64,000 bases of DNA from Burkholderiales bacterium (GCA_019635015.1 JAHCAG010000014.1:18234-82233), one strand, 5' to 3'; numbered from the stretch's first letter, positions 8,066 through 16,863 are shown. The notes: generated by a model not told the origin, from the letters alone. Program-made: numbers and translations.

Positions 8066-9316
8066 ATGCCCCTGCCCGCCCTGCGCGCTCTGCGCCACCG
8101 CAATTTCCGGCTGTTTCTCACCGGCCAGATCTTTGCGCTGATCGGCTACTGGATCCAGATGGTGGCCCAGAGCTGGCTGCTCTATCGGCTCACGGAATCG
8201 GCGACGCTTCTCGGTGTGCTGGCCTTCGCCAGCAGTCTCCCCATCCTGCTGCTGTCGCCGGTCGCCGGCTGGTGGGCCGACCGCTGCAACCTGCACCGCA
8301 CGATGTTCGCGACACAGATCCTCGAACTGCTGCAGGCGGCAACACTCGCCGGTCTGGCGCTGGCCGGCATCCTCGCGCCCTGGCACATCATCACGCTGGC
8401 GATGGTGATGGGGATCCTGGTGGCAATCGAACTGCCGATCCGCCACGCCTACCTGCTGGAACTGGTCGACGGCAAGGAAGACCTGCCCAACGCCATCGCG
8501 CTGACCTCTCTGATGGCCAACAGCGGCCGCATGGTCGGCCCGGCGCTGGCCGGCGTGCTGATCGGCCTGTTCTCCGAGGCGCACTGCTTCCTGATCAATG
8601 CGCTGACCTACATCGCCGTCGTCGTGTCCTTCCTGATGATCCGCGTGCGCCCGCAGCCGCGTGAGCCGTCGAAGCAGAAGCTGCTGGCCGGACTGCGGGA
8701 AGGTTTCGCCTACGCCTGGAACCTGCTGCCGATCCGGGCACTGCTGCTGACCCTGGCCGTGGTGGCGCTGCTCGCCACGCCCTATGCGACGCTGATGCCG
8801 GTGGTGGTGCGCGAAGTATTCCGCGGCGACGCCGAGCTGATGGGTTTCCTGATGAGCGCCTCCGGCGGCGGCGCCATCTGCGGCACGCTCTACCTCGCGT
8901 CGCGCCGGAACGCGCGCGGACTGATCCGCCTGATCATCGGCGCGGTGCTGGCTGCGGGCGCGGCGCTGGCGCTGTTTGCCAATGCGCCTTCGGCGTGGCT
9001 CGCGCTGCCGCTGCTGGCGGTGGTCGGCTTCGGCATCCTGGTGACCTCCGTATCGGTCAACATGATCCTCCAGACCATCGTCGATGACGACAAGCGCGGC
9101 CGGGTGATGAGCCTCTACACCGTCGCTTTCCTCGGCATTGCGCCATTCGGGGCGCTGGCTGCCGGTGCGGTGGCCGATCTCATCGGCCCGCGCATGACGC
9201 TGACGCTGGGGGGACTGTGCTGTGTGGTGGCGGCGCTGGTGCTGATGCGGCGTCGTCACGCCATCCGCGCCGGGGTGCGGCCGATCTACGAGCGGCTGGG
9301 CATCAGCCGCTCGTGA
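8066..9316 (+). CDS. MFS transporter, EntS/MFS_3-type
   Basis: 416 residues. The opening F-R-A/L-L-R-H-R-N-F-R-L-F-L-T-G-Q-type signature followed by I-G-Y-W-I-Q-M-V-A-Q-S-W-L-L-Y is characteristic of the MFS_3 (enterobactin exporter EntS-like) branch, different from the two sister MFS genes next door. A conserved P-I-R-H-A-Y helix and A-G-W-W-A-D-R loop are present. Members are usually efflux carriers for siderophores or drugs; the substrate here is unknown. Transcribed divergently from 7982 and convergent with the Bug gene that ends at 9326, leaving nine bases between them. Confidence 0.88.
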   Translation: MPLPALRALRHRNFRLFLTGQIFALIGYWIQMVAQSWLLYRLTESATLLGVLAFASSLPILLLSPVAGWWADRCNLHRTMFATQILELLQAATLAGLALAGILAPWHIITLAMVMGILVAIELPIRHAYLLELVDGKEDLPNAIALTSLMANSGRMVGPALAGVLIGLFSEAHCFLINALTYIAVVVSFLMIRVRPQPREPSKQKLLAGLREGFAYAWNLLPIRALLLTLAVVALLATPYATLMPVVVREVFRGDAELMGFLMSASGGGAICGTLYLASRRNARGLIRLIIGAVLAAGAALALFANAPSAWLALPLLAVVGFGILVTSVSVNMILQTIVDDDKRGRVMSLYTVAFLGIAPFGALAAGAVADLIGPRMTLTLGGLCCVVAALVLMRRRHAIRAGVRPIYERLGISRS

Positions 9317-9325
9317 CCGCTGACA

Positions 9326-10291
9326 TCATTCCGGCTTCGCCCCCGAAGCCTTGACCACCTTCGCCCATTTCTTGATTTCGGTCTGGATGTAGGCGGCGAA
9401 CTGCTCCGGCGTGCCGTAGGTGATTTCGAAACCGACAGCGGCGAGACGCTTGGCCACCGCAGGATCCTGCAGCGACTTGTGAATGTCGGCATTGAGCCGG
9501 TTGATGATCGGCCGCGGCGTTCCCGCCGGCGCCAGCACGCCGAACCAGGAGCTCGATTCGAAACCGGGATAGGTTTCGGCGATGGTCGGAATGTCGGGAG
9601 TGGCCGGCGTGCGCTTGAGGCCGGTGGTGACGATGCCCACCAGTTTGCCCGAGCGCACATGCGGCAGCGTCGAGGCCATGCCGCTGATCATCACCTTGAT
9701 ATGGCCGCCGACGAGATCGGTGATCGCCTGGCCGCTGCCCTTGTACGGCACATGCTGCATGTCGATCCCGGCCATGTCGTTCAGCAGTTCGCCGGTCAGG
9801 TGGCCGACACTGGCGACACCGGCCGAGGCGAAGTTGACCTTTTTCGGATTGGCCTTGGTGTAGGCGATGAACTCCTTGAAATTCTTCGCCGGCAGAGAGG
9901 GATGAATCACGAAGATGTTGGATGCACCGGCGACCTGGGTGATCGGGGCGAAGTCCTTGACCGGATCGTAGGGCATCTTTTCGTAGAGGCTGGGCCCGAT
10001 GCCGATATTTGCGATGTAGCCGAGCACAATGCTGTAGCCGTCCGCCGGCGCCCGCGCCACGATGGTCATGCCGATGTCGCCGTTGGCCCCCGGCCGGTTG
10101 TCAACCACCACCTGCTGGCCGAGCAGTTCCGAGAGCTTGCTGCCCATGGAGCGCGCCAGGGTATCGGTGCTGCCGCCGGGCGCGTAGGGCACGACAAAAC
10201 GTACCGGGCGCTGCGGGTAGCTCTGCGCGGCGGCCACGGTGGTCGCGGCAAGCAGTGCCGCGCCGAGGATCAGGTTGCGGGTCATTTTCAT
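9326..10291 (-). CDS. Bug/TctC-type tripartite tricarboxylate transporter receptor
   Basis: 321 residues with a Sec signal peptide (K-M-T-R-N then a hydrophobic stretch ending A-A-A-Q), then the textbook Bug start Y-P-Q-R-P-V-R-F-V-V-P-Y-A-P-G-G-S-T-D. Further family landmarks: V-V-V-D-N-R-P-G-A-N-G, Y-D-P-V-K-D-F-A-P-I-T and H-V-P-Y-K-G-S. It is a periplasmic receptor for a carboxylate ligand that hands it to a TctAB permease; the only TctAB in the window is 15 kb away (25063-27035), so pairing is possible but unproven. Its start overlaps the stop of the small gene upstream (ATGA). Confidence 0.93.
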   Translation of the reverse strand: MKMTRNLILGAALLAATTVAAAQSYPQRPVRFVVPYAPGGSTDTLARSMGSKLSELLGQQVVVDNRPGANGDIGMTIVARAPADGYSIVLGYIANIGIGPSLYEKMPYDPVKDFAPITQVAGASNIFVIHPSLPAKNFKEFIAYTKANPKKVNFASAGVASVGHLTGELLNDMAGIDMQHVPYKGSGQAITDLVGGHIKVMISGMASTLPHVRSGKLVGIVTTGLKRTPATPDIPTIAETYPGFESSSWFGVLAPAGTPRPIINRLNADIHKSLQDPAVAKRLAAVGFEITYGTPEQFAAYIQTEIKKWAKVVKASGAKPE

Positions 10292-10491
10292 TTCAGGGCC
10301 TCCGGGTCATTGCGCCAGCGCTCCCAGGCGCGGCGCTGGTCTTCACTTATGGTGTCTTCTTCAAGCAGGCGGCGGATCAGCGCCGTCGTGTCGGATTCAT
10401 AGATGCCTTCGCGTTTCCTGAAATCCCACTGTTTCTGCTGCGGAAACACCGGGGAAGGCAGGGGCGACTGCGGGTCTTTGTGATCACTCAT
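10288..10491 (-). CDS. small hypothetical protein, 67 aa, coupled to Bug gene
   Basis: A short soluble, charged protein rich in Asp, Glu and Arg: Q-K-Q-W-D-F-R-K-R-E-G-I-Y-E followed by an acidic amphipathic helix L-I-R-R-L-L-E-E-D and R-R-A-W-E-R-W-R. No signal peptide or metal motif. Its stop codon overlaps the start of the Bug receptor in ATGA, so it is co-translated with it. Not a family I recognise. The tight coupling and coherent helix prediction make it likely to be real. Confidence 0.6.
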   Translation of the reverse strand: MSDHKDPQSPLPSPVFPQQKQWDFRKREGIYESDTTALIRRLLEEDTISEDQRRAWERWRNDPEALK

Positions 10492-10531
10492 GGAAAAGCC
10501 AGTTCAGGTTGAATGGAAAAACAGCGGGAAC

Positions 10532-10924
10532 TCAGGGTGACGCTTCTGCCGGCGCCGATTCGGGACGCCAGCCGTAACAGGAACAGGTTTGCGAGATGGT
10601 GCCCTCGGGCAGACGCTCCGCCTGCAGCGTCGCGGGGGACCGGAGCCAGGTGCCGATTTCGTCGACTGCACCGGCAATCAGCACGCCAAGCACCAGCACT
10701 GCCGAGGCACCGCGCGAAAAGCTGACCTGCCCCCCGGCGGCATGCGCCGGCCGCGGCGCGCCGAAGGATCCGCCGACACGCGCGTTGCCGATGCGCGCGC
10801 CGCCTTGCACACTGCTGCCCGCCGTTGTCGCCGACTGGCCGCCGCCCGTCGTCTGCTGGCCATGCAGGGTTACCGCACAACCGTGCAGCAGGAGCAGAAG
10901 GGCAATCAGGGCAAGGCGGAACAT
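10532..10924 (-). CDS. small lipoprotein, 130 aa
   Basis: Begins with a lipoprotein signal peptide: F-R-L-A-L-I-A-L-L-L-L-L-H-G-C, lipobox L-H-G-C with the acylated Cys at residue 16. The mature part starts with Gly/Ser/Gln-rich low complexity, then a single hydrophobic segment (A-V-L-V-L-G-V-L-I-A-G-A) near residue 80, and a short C-terminal part with C-S-C-Y-G-W. Probably anchored to an envelope membrane. Not a family I recognise. Sits 40 bp upstream of the 67-aa gene. An AT-rich dispersed element lies 35 bp ahead of the start. Confidence 0.65.
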   Translation of the reverse strand: MFRLALIALLLLLHGCAVTLHGQQTTGGGQSATTAGSSVQGGARIGNARVGGSFGAPRPAHAAGGQVSFSRGASAVLVLGVLIAGAVDEIGTWLRSPATLQAERLPEGTISQTCSCYGWRPESAPAEASP

Positions 10925-10950
10925 GTGTGCAGTATATAACGTCCGCCCTT

Positions 10951-10985
10951 TTACAAAAAAATCAATAAAATCAAATACTTATAAC
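10951..10985 (-). repeat. AT-rich dispersed element, copy B
   Basis: On the minus strand it reads ATAAGTATTTGATTTTATTG and continues ATTTTTTTGT. Its 28-base core AAG...TTTGT differs from copy D (inside mlaC) at a single base, which is far closer than chance AT-richness would give. It lies between the lipoprotein gene and the DUF4340 gene, ahead of the former. Confidence 0.65.
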
Positions 10986-11059
10986 AACTCATCCGGGCGC
11001 CGCTCCGCTCCACCGCGCAGTGGCCGCGTGGCGCAAGCACCGGGTTGCGCTTTATTGGA

Positions 11060-12169
11060 CTAGCGGGCGAGTTGTTCGCGGCCGGCGAGCAGCGGGGCCA
11101 ACTGTTTGGCCGGCACGACATAGGCCCATTGCGAACGCGCCTGCTCCAGCATGACCCTGGCTTCCAGCCGCTGCCGGTTCTCGGCGAACTCCTTGTCGAG
11201 CTTCTCCGCCTCTTCGGGTTTTTCCTTCGGCTCCGGCTTGCGCGTTTTCGGCGGTTCGCCGGCCACCTTGAAGCGCAGCACGAAGTTGCCGTCGGCCTGC
11301 GGCGCAAGGCCGATGGTGTAGTTCAGATTGTCGAAGGTTTCCGCGGTGACCGTCAGCACAGCCTTCGCGCCGGTTTCGTCATCGACAATCACGTCGCTGA
11401 ACGACAGGCTGCCCAGCGCGTTGTTCGCACTCACCGCGGCACTGGGGTCAAGCCGGCCGCCGCCCGCGGCAAATTTCCACTGGCCCCACTCTTCGTCGCG
11501 GGTGATTTTCCAGCCGCCGCGTTCGCCCGCGGCCTGCAGCGTGCGGATGCGTTCGACCTTGAAGAAATCGCGGGCCACCCAGGCGCCGGGGCGTGCCACC
11601 GCTTTTTCCAGCGGATCGGACACGACCACCACATTGTCGCCCCGCCCTTCGACCAGGATATGCCGTCCTGCGGGCACACCGTCGCGGGCATTGGGCAGCG
11701 GGTTGAGGGGATCCTTCTTCAGCGACACCCGCCCTAGAACCATTTTCGCCAGGATTTTGCCCGAGGCATCACCCAGTTCGACCAGCGTGCCCGAACCTTC
11801 CTTGACGTCCTTGCCCGGCGCCAGCAGGTCCAGCCGCCCGTGCAGGCTCTTGCCAACCTCCTCGGACTGCACGACCTTGGCATCCAGCAGTTTGAGAATC
11901 AGCCCGCTGATCTCGGAAAAATCCGCCGGGTAACCGCCGCGCTGCGCAACGCGCCAGACCTTGTCCTTCAGCTCCAGCGTCACTTCCCCCGCGGCGTCCT
12001 GCAGGCGCAGCTTCGCGACGTCGCTGACCTTCAGCCCCGGCAGCAGCGGCGCGCCGATGCTGGCGCCGCTGACGCGGTAGACGGTGAGATCCTTCCAGAA
12101 CAGGGCGAGGCCGGCGCCGCCAAGCACCAGCACGGCGAGCATCAGCCAGAGGAACTGTTTGCGGTTCAT
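11060..12169 (-). CDS. DUF4340 domain-containing protein
   Basis: 369 residues: one N-terminal transmembrane anchor (W-L-M-L-A-V-L-V-L-G-G-A-G) followed by a large extracytoplasmic domain with W-R-V-A and Y-P-A-D-F-S motifs of DUF4340 proteins, ending in a charged Lys/Glu-rich segment. Such proteins are regularly the last gene of GldA-GldF-GldG-type ABC operons, as here; the biochemical role is unknown. ATG 12169 shares ATGA with the stop of the upstream gldG-like gene, which fixes the start; the longer open frame upstream is rejected. Confidence 0.85.
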   Translation of the reverse strand: MNRKQFLWLMLAVLVLGGAGLALFWKDLTVYRVSGASIGAPLLPGLKVSDVAKLRLQDAAGEVTLELKDKVWRVAQRGGYPADFSEISGLILKLLDAKVVQSEEVGKSLHGRLDLLAPGKDVKEGSGTLVELGDASGKILAKMVLGRVSLKKDPLNPLPNARDGVPAGRHILVEGRGDNVVVVSDPLEKAVARPGAWVARDFFKVERIRTLQAAGERGGWKITRDEEWGQWKFAAGGGRLDPSAAVSANNALGSLSFSDVIVDDETGAKAVLTVTAETFDNLNYTIGLAPQADGNFVLRFKVAGEPPKTRKPEPKEKPEEAEKLDKEFAENRQRLEARVMLEQARSQWAYVVPAKQLAPLLAGREQLAR

Positions 12170-14073
12170 GACGCGCGCACCCTTGCATTGGCCCTGCGGC
12201 GCTTGATGATCGCCAGCGTGACACCCAGCACCATCACCAGCAGCGGCACCAGTCCGATGTTGATGACCTTGGTCCACATCTGCAGGGTTTCGGTTTCCTC
12301 GCGCAGGTTCCGGCGCACGTCCTTCAGTTCACGCCGCGTCTCGATCGTTTTCTTGCGGAAGTTCTCCATTTCCGCCTGCTGTTCGGGCGTCAGGATCGCG
12401 CCGCCGGTCGCCGTGGCGGACTTGCCGCCGCGCTGCAGCGCCTGCAGCTTCTCGGTGGTCTGGTTCAGGTCGTCTTCCAGCGCCTTGATCTTGCCGAGGT
12501 AGGCCTGCTGGGCACGCGCCTCCATCTGCTTGATCACCGTCAGCGGCCGGCTGAAGGCGGCACGGCTGCGCAGGTTGATCAGCGCGCTGTCGCCGGCCAT
12601 CTGCTCGACCAGGCCCTGGGCAAAGGCAAGGTTGCCGTTGCGCGGGATCGCCACACGCTGGCCGAAGATTTCCTGGATCTCGACCGCGGCACCGTCGGTC
12701 AGCATGTCGACGTCGCCGACGATCACCACCGTGTTCTCCGCCGCCGCCTCGCGCAGGTGCGACTTGCGGTCAGCCTCGAACTGCTCCGGATCCACCGGCT
12801 TGCCCCGCGCAAAGGGATCGGCCGGTTTGCCGTTGGGGAAGGCGGTCCTGAACTTGCCGCTCAGGCGGAAGGCCAGCGGCTCTTCCTGGCCCGAGGGCTG
12901 GAAGCCGCGGGTCGAGGGTTCGCCCGAAAGCGTCGCGACGATGAGGTCGGTCAGCATCGAGTTCTTCGAGGTGCGCACCAGCGTGGTGTGCTTCAGGTGC
13001 TCCGGCAGTTTCAGCGTGAAGCTGCCGCCGAAGGGGATCAGCAGCGTGCCGACCTGGCTGGTCACCACGTCGTCCATGTTCAGCGCCTCGGTGTTCAGCG
13101 ACAGCAGCGTCGGCAGCAGGCGCGGACCTTCGCCGCTGGCGAAGGTCAGGTCGGCGACCACCTTGCCGGTGCTGGGTTCGACGCCCCAGCCCTTGAACAG
13201 GTTGAACAGCGTGGACTGTCCCGCAGCGTTGCCGCCGAGCGGATTCTGCAGATCGGGCTGCTGGTCAAAGTAGGCGTAGGTGTCGACGAAGGCAATCAGC
13301 TTGCCGCCGCGCAGCACAAACTGGTCGATCGCGTATTCGGTCGGCTCGAGGATGTCGCGCGGATGGATGACCAGCAGCACCTTGACGTCGTCGTCGATCT
13401 TCGTCGCCGTCAGCGGAATCTCGCGCACATCGAAAATGCGCTTCAGCTCGGAGGCCAGGACCCAGGGCTCCAGCGGCTGCTGCTTCTTCGACGGATCCAG
13501 CGGGCGGCCCAGCACCGGCAGGCCGCTCATGATGCCGACCACCGGTTTCTTCGCCTGCGCCACCTGCGAAATGGAGCGCGTGATGTCGTACTCGAGCAGG
13601 CGCTCGCGGTCCGGCGTCAGCACCGGGATCGACGATTTCTGGTCGAGGAAGGACACCGCGAGGCCGAGATAGAACTTCTCGCCGGTGTTGGTCATCTGGC
13701 CCTCGACGTTGTCGAGCGCCGCCGATTCCTCGGCATCCGAATCCGGCTCCGGATTGAATTTTTCAATGATGACCTTGCCGTTGGAGGCCGCCCTGTACTC
13801 GTTGAGCAGATCCTCGACGCGGCTGGCGAAGGTTTTCAGCCCCGGCGGCACCGCGGTGCTGCCCTGGGTGTAGTAGAGGCGGATTTTCACCGGCGCCTCG
13901 AGTTTCGACAGGATCGAGCGGGTGCCGTCGGACAGCGTGTAGACACGGCCGTCGGTCAGGTCGATGCGCGCGTTGAAGGCGCTGAAAATGAAATTCGCCG
14001 CGATCAGGATCAGCGCCAGCGCGACAATGCCGCCGGCGGAATACATCAGGGTTTCTAGATTCTTGTTTTTCAT
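12166..14073 (-). CDS. GldG-like ABC transporter auxiliary protein
   Basis: 635 residues. An N-terminal helix (residues about 13-35) is followed by D-L-T-D-G-R-V-Y-T-L-S-D-G-T, the hallmark at the start of the GldG/ABC_transp_aux domain, then the long extracytoplasmic Gldg domain. A coiled-coil rich in Gln/Glu/Lys near residues 540-600 precedes a C-terminal transmembrane helix (I-G-L-V-P-L-L-V-M-V-L-G-V-T-L) and a basic tail. Known partners are the ATPase and ABC-2 permease encoded just upstream. Gliding machinery is not implied; in proteobacteria these operons are of unknown substrate. Confidence 0.88.
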   Translation of the reverse strand: MKNKNLETLMYSAGGIVALALILIAANFIFSAFNARIDLTDGRVYTLSDGTRSILSKLEAPVKIRLYYTQGSTAVPPGLKTFASRVEDLLNEYRAASNGKVIIEKFNPEPDSDAEESAALDNVEGQMTNTGEKFYLGLAVSFLDQKSSIPVLTPDRERLLEYDITRSISQVAQAKKPVVGIMSGLPVLGRPLDPSKKQQPLEPWVLASELKRIFDVREIPLTATKIDDDVKVLLVIHPRDILEPTEYAIDQFVLRGGKLIAFVDTYAYFDQQPDLQNPLGGNAAGQSTLFNLFKGWGVEPSTGKVVADLTFASGEGPRLLPTLLSLNTEALNMDDVVTSQVGTLLIPFGGSFTLKLPEHLKHTTLVRTSKNSMLTDLIVATLSGEPSTRGFQPSGQEEPLAFRLSGKFRTAFPNGKPADPFARGKPVDPEQFEADRKSHLREAAAENTVVIVGDVDMLTDGAAVEIQEIFGQRVAIPRNGNLAFAQGLVEQMAGDSALINLRSRAAFSRPLTVIKQMEARAQQAYLGKIKALEDDLNQTTEKLQALQRGGKSATATGGAILTPEQQAEMENFRKKTIETRRELKDVRRNLREETETLQMWTKVINIGLVPLLVMVLGVTLAIIKRRRANARVRAS

Positions 14074-14077
14074 CGTC

Positions 14078-14821
14078 TTATCCCGCGCGCTGGTTGCGGA
14101 TGATCACGCCAGTGACGAACAGCATGAAACCGATCACCGAGGCGAAAAATGCCACGTCGCGCGTGTCGAGCACGCCGCGCTGGAAACCCTCGAAGTGCGT
14201 CATCACCGAGAACGCGGCGACGATGTCGACCACCAGCGGGCTGGCGAAGCGCGACAGCAGGTCGGTGACCGGCGTGTAGCCGGCGAGGATCAGGAACAGG
14301 CAGATCATCACCGACAGGATGAAGCTGATGACCTGGTTGCGGGTCATCGCCGAGGTCATGCAGCTCACCGCGAGGTACGAACCGGCGAGCATCAGGCTGC
14401 CGACATAACCGGCGAAGATCACGCCATTGTCGGGATCGCCGAAATAGTTGACGGTGATGGCCACCGGGAAGGTCAGCGCCAGCGCCAGCGCGAGAAACAG
14501 CCAGGAGGCAAGGAACTTGCCGACGATGGCCTGCCAGTTGGTCACCGGCATTGTCAGCAGCAGTTCCATCGTGCCCAGCCGCCGCTCCTCCGACCACAGG
14601 CGCATGCCGGCTGCGGGCACCAGGAACAGGTAGAGCCAGGGGTGCCAGGTGAAGAAGGACACCAGCGAGGCCTCGCCGCGCTCGAAGAAGTTGCCGATGG
14701 TGAACGTGAAAAAGCCGGTGAGCAGCAGGAAAATGACCAGGAACACGTAGGCGATCGGCGAGGTGAAATAACCCGCCAGTTCGCGTTTCATGATGGTGCG
14801 GATATTGGCCCAGGCGTTCAT
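14078..14821 (-). CDS. ABC-2 type permease, GldF/NosY-like
   Basis: 247 residues with about six membrane helices. It begins with the ABC-2 pattern I-M-K-R-E-L-A-G-Y-F-T-S-P-I-A-Y, typical of GldF/NosY permeases, and carries the E-E-R-R-L-G-T-M-E-L-L-L-T-M-P motif that forms the ATPase-coupling helix. ATG 14821 overlaps the stop of the ATPase gene (ATGA); four bases separate it from the gldG-like gene. It forms the membrane channel of the same exporter. Confidence 0.92.
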   Translation of the reverse strand: MNAWANIRTIMKRELAGYFTSPIAYVFLVIFLLLTGFFTFTIGNFFERGEASLVSFFTWHPWLYLFLVPAAGMRLWSEERRLGTMELLLTMPVTNWQAIVGKFLASWLFLALALALTFPVAITVNYFGDPDNGVIFAGYVGSLMLAGSYLAVSCMTSAMTRNQVISFILSVMICLFLILAGYTPVTDLLSRFASPLVVDIVAAFSVMTHFEGFQRGVLDTRDVAFFASVIGFMLFVTGVIIRNQRAG

Positions 14822-15585
14822 GCGCGCACCTCTTGATTAAGCTCGTCCTTGATACGCTCGTGTTTGACGGTGTCCGGGAGCGTGATCGCGCGGAAAACCT
14901 CGTCGAGTTTGCCTTCCGGCGAACGCGCCTTCAGTTCCGCCGGCGTGCCGCTGGCGACGATGCGGCCGCGGTCGATGATGATCACGCGCGAACAGGCCGC
15001 CTCGACCTCTTCCAGGATGTGGGTCGAGAAAATCACCACCTTGTTTTCGCCGAGGCGCTTGATCAGGCCGCGCACCTCGTGCTTCTGGTTGGGGTCGAGA
15101 CCGTCGGTCGGTTCGTCCAGGATCAGCACATCGGGGTCATGGATCAGCGACTGCGCGAGGCAGGTGCGGTGTTTGTAGCCTTTGGACAGCGTGTCGATCG
15201 ACTGGTAGAGCACGTTCTCGAGGAAGCACAGCTCGACCGCCCGGTGCACCGCGCGCTTGCGCGCATCGCCCTGCAGCCCGCGCAGTTCGGCGCAGAAATT
15301 GAGGAAGCCGTTTACCGTCATGTCGGCATACCCGGGGGCATTCTCGGGGAGATAACCGATCAGGCGTTTTGCCGCGATCGGATCCTCGACCATGTCATGG
15401 CCGCCGACGGTGATCCGGCCCGATGTGGGCGGGTAATAGCCGGTGATCATGCGCATCGTGGTTGATTTACCGGCGCCATTGGGGCCCAGGAACCCCAGCA
15501 CTTCCCCGCGCTCGACGCTGAATGACACATCATTCACCGCCAGTTTCGGGCCGAAGGCCTTTACCAGGTGTTCGACGTTGATCAA
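14818..15585 (-). CDS. ABC transporter ATPase, GldA-like
   Basis: 255 residues with complete ATPase motifs: Walker A G-P-N-G-A-G-K-S-T, signature L-S-K-G-Y (degenerate LSGGQ, usual for this branch), Walker B V-L-I-L-D-E-P-T and H-loop S-T-H-I-L. The start is a TTG at 15585 preceded by GAGAGAGG; no ATG is available at the right place. First gene of a four-gene operon ATPase-permease-GldG-DUF4340 with overlapping or near-touching ends. Confidence 0.92.
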   Translation of the reverse strand: MINVEHLVKAFGPKLAVNDVSFSVERGEVLGFLGPNGAGKSTTMRMITGYYPPTSGRITVGGHDMVEDPIAAKRLIGYLPENAPGYADMTVNGFLNFCAELRGLQGDARKRAVHRAVELCFLENVLYQSIDTLSKGYKHRTCLAQSLIHDPDVLILDEPTDGLDPNQKHEVRGLIKRLGENKVVIFSTHILEEVEAACSRVIIIDRGRIVASGTPAELKARSPEGKLDEVFRAITLPDTVKHERIKDELNQEVRA

Positions 15586-15669
15586 TGCCTCTCTCCGTTC
15601 CGGTGCGCGTCCGTTCCGCGGCTGCGCGTTTTTTGTGGCCTGTTAGATTGGGCAGGCGCGAAAAAATTC

Positions 15670-15738
15670 AAGCTTTCGCACCGCAAAGCTTCACCGCTCA
15701 CCCGTCTCCGGGTGATCAAACATAACCCATTGATTATA
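15670..15738 (-). promoter_or_regulatory. possible promoter and leader hairpin of the GldA-like operon
   Basis: An exact TATAAT on the minus strand (15738 to 15733) lies about 150 bases ahead of the TTG start of the ATPase gene; no good -35 hexamer is present at 17 bp. Between them, AAGCTTT/AAAGCTT (15670-15691) can pair as a 7-bp hairpin. The surrounding sequence is AT-rich compared with its neighbours. Confidence 0.3.
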
Positions 15739-15792
15739 TTGGATTATTTTTACTTTCCGCCGATTGCTGAAGTTCCTTTGCGCCGGCGGCGG

Positions 15793-15868
15793 TGGTGCCG
15801 ACAGTCTGAATCGAACAGACGACCTACCGCTTACAAGGCGGTTGCTCTACCAACTGAGCTATGCCGGC
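15793..15868 (-). tRNA. tRNA-Thr (UGU)
   Basis: A 76-base cloverleaf on the minus strand. Acceptor stem GCCGGCA/TGTCGGC (one G-T pair), D-arm TAGCTCAGTTGGTAGAGC, anticodon stem ACCGC/GCGGT around loop CTTGTAA giving anticodon TGT, T-arm with GTTCGATTC, discriminator A and encoded CCA. The D-arm and anticodon loop match bacterial tRNA-Thr(UGU), which reads ACA and ACG codons. Confidence 0.97.
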
Positions 15869-15878
15869 GCGAGCCCGG

Positions 15879-15884
15879 ATTATA
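15879..15884 (-). promoter_or_regulatory. -10 box of the tRNA-Thr promoter
   Basis: A perfect TATAAT on the minus strand ending ten bases before the mature 5' end of the tRNA, the usual distance for a stable-RNA promoter. The -35 region 17 bp upstream is GC-rich and weakly matched. Confidence 0.55.
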
Positions 15885-15909
15885 ACGCCTCGGTGCAGGG
15901 CGGGCCCCC

Positions 15910-15915
15910 TATAAT
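15910..15915 (+). promoter_or_regulatory. -10 box ahead of the oxidoreductase gene
   Basis: An exact TATAAT 33 bases before the ATG at 15948. The presumed -35 region is GC-rich and not well matched. It lies back to back with the tRNA-Thr promoter. Confidence 0.4.
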
Positions 15916-15947
15916 TGCCCGCTGTTCAATCAACGGAAACACCCGGC

Positions 15948-16811
15948 ATGACTCCCGTCGGAATCATCGGTTGCGGCCTGATGGGCAGCGCCTGCGCGGC
16001 GCGCCTCAAGGCCGCCGGCATCACCGTCACCGGCTACGACATCGACCCGGCAAAAGCCGCTGCGCTGGGCGGCACGCCCGCGGCATCGATTGCCGACATC
16101 GCCCGCGGCAGCCGCACCGTCGTACTCGCCGTTTTCAGCACCGACCAGGTGGAGAACGCGACCGACGCCCTGCTCGCCGCGCTGCCGGCGGAGGCACCGC
16201 CACTGACCGCGGTCTGCGTCAGCACCTGCGACCCGGACCGCATCGCGGCACTGGCCGCGCGGCTTCCCGCCGACCGCCTGCGCTTCGTCGAAATGCCGGT
16301 CTCCGGCACCAGCGAGCAGACGGCCCGCGGCGACGCGCTGGGCCTGGTCGGCGGCGATCCGGCCGCAGCCGATGCGATCAAGGAGGTGCTCGACGCGATC
16401 TGCCCGCGCCGCCACCACCTCGGCGCCGCCGGCAACGGCGGCCGCGCCAAACTCGCGATCAACCTGATCCTCGGCGTCAACCGCGCGGCGCTGGCCGAAG
16501 GCCTGGTCTTCGCCGAACGCATGGGCCTGCCGCTGACGCCCTTCCTCGCGGTGGCGCGCGACTCGGCCGCCTACTCGCAGATCATGGACATCAAGGGCGA
16601 CAAGATGATTGCCGGCGACTTCACGCCGCACGGCAAGATCGCGCAGACGCTGAAGGATTTCAGATTGATGCTGGAACAGGCGGAAAAGCTGCGGCAGGGA
16701 CTGCCGCTGGCCTCGACCTACACCGGCATCGTCGAAGGCTGCATGCAGGCCGGCGAGGCTGAACTCGACAACGCCGCGGTGATCAGGGAGATCCGCCGGC
16801 GCGGCGGTTGA
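15948..16811 (+). CDS. NAD(P)-dependent oxidoreductase, 3-hydroxyisobutyrate dehydrogenase family
   Basis: 287 residues. The N-terminal Rossmann motif G-I-I-G-C-G-L-M-G-S-A, the substrate-binding P-V-S-G-T-S (DVPVSGG equivalent) near residue 117, and the helix G-N-G-G-R-A-K-L-A-I-N with the catalytic Lys are the landmarks of beta-hydroxyacid dehydrogenases. A beta-hydroxyacid or 2-hydroxy-3-oxo acid is the probable substrate. ATG 15948 was chosen because the Rossmann strand starts at once; an upstream GTG/ATG-type extension would run into the promoter, where TATAAT is found at 15910-15915. A strong hairpin follows the gene. Confidence 0.9.
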   Translation: MTPVGIIGCGLMGSACAARLKAAGITVTGYDIDPAKAAALGGTPAASIADIARGSRTVVLAVFSTDQVENATDALLAALPAEAPPLTAVCVSTCDPDRIAALAARLPADRLRFVEMPVSGTSEQTARGDALGLVGGDPAAADAIKEVLDAICPRRHHLGAAGNGGRAKLAINLILGVNRAALAEGLVFAERMGLPLTPFLAVARDSAAYSQIMDIKGDKMIAGDFTPHGKIAQTLKDFRLMLEQAEKLRQGLPLASTYTGIVEGCMQAGEAELDNAAVIREIRRRGG

Positions 16812-16817
16812 ACATAA

Positions 16818-16846
16818 AAAACGGCGCGGGATTACCGCGCCGTTTT
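16818..16846. terminator. bidirectional rho-independent terminator
   Basis: A perfect 12-bp inverted repeat AAAACGGCGCGG/CCGCGCCGTTTT around the loop GATTA. The A- and T-tracts at the ends make it a terminator on both strands. It sits between the convergent oxidoreductase and amidohydrolase genes. Confidence 0.9.
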
Positions 16847-16863
16847 AATGCCCTGAAACAGGT

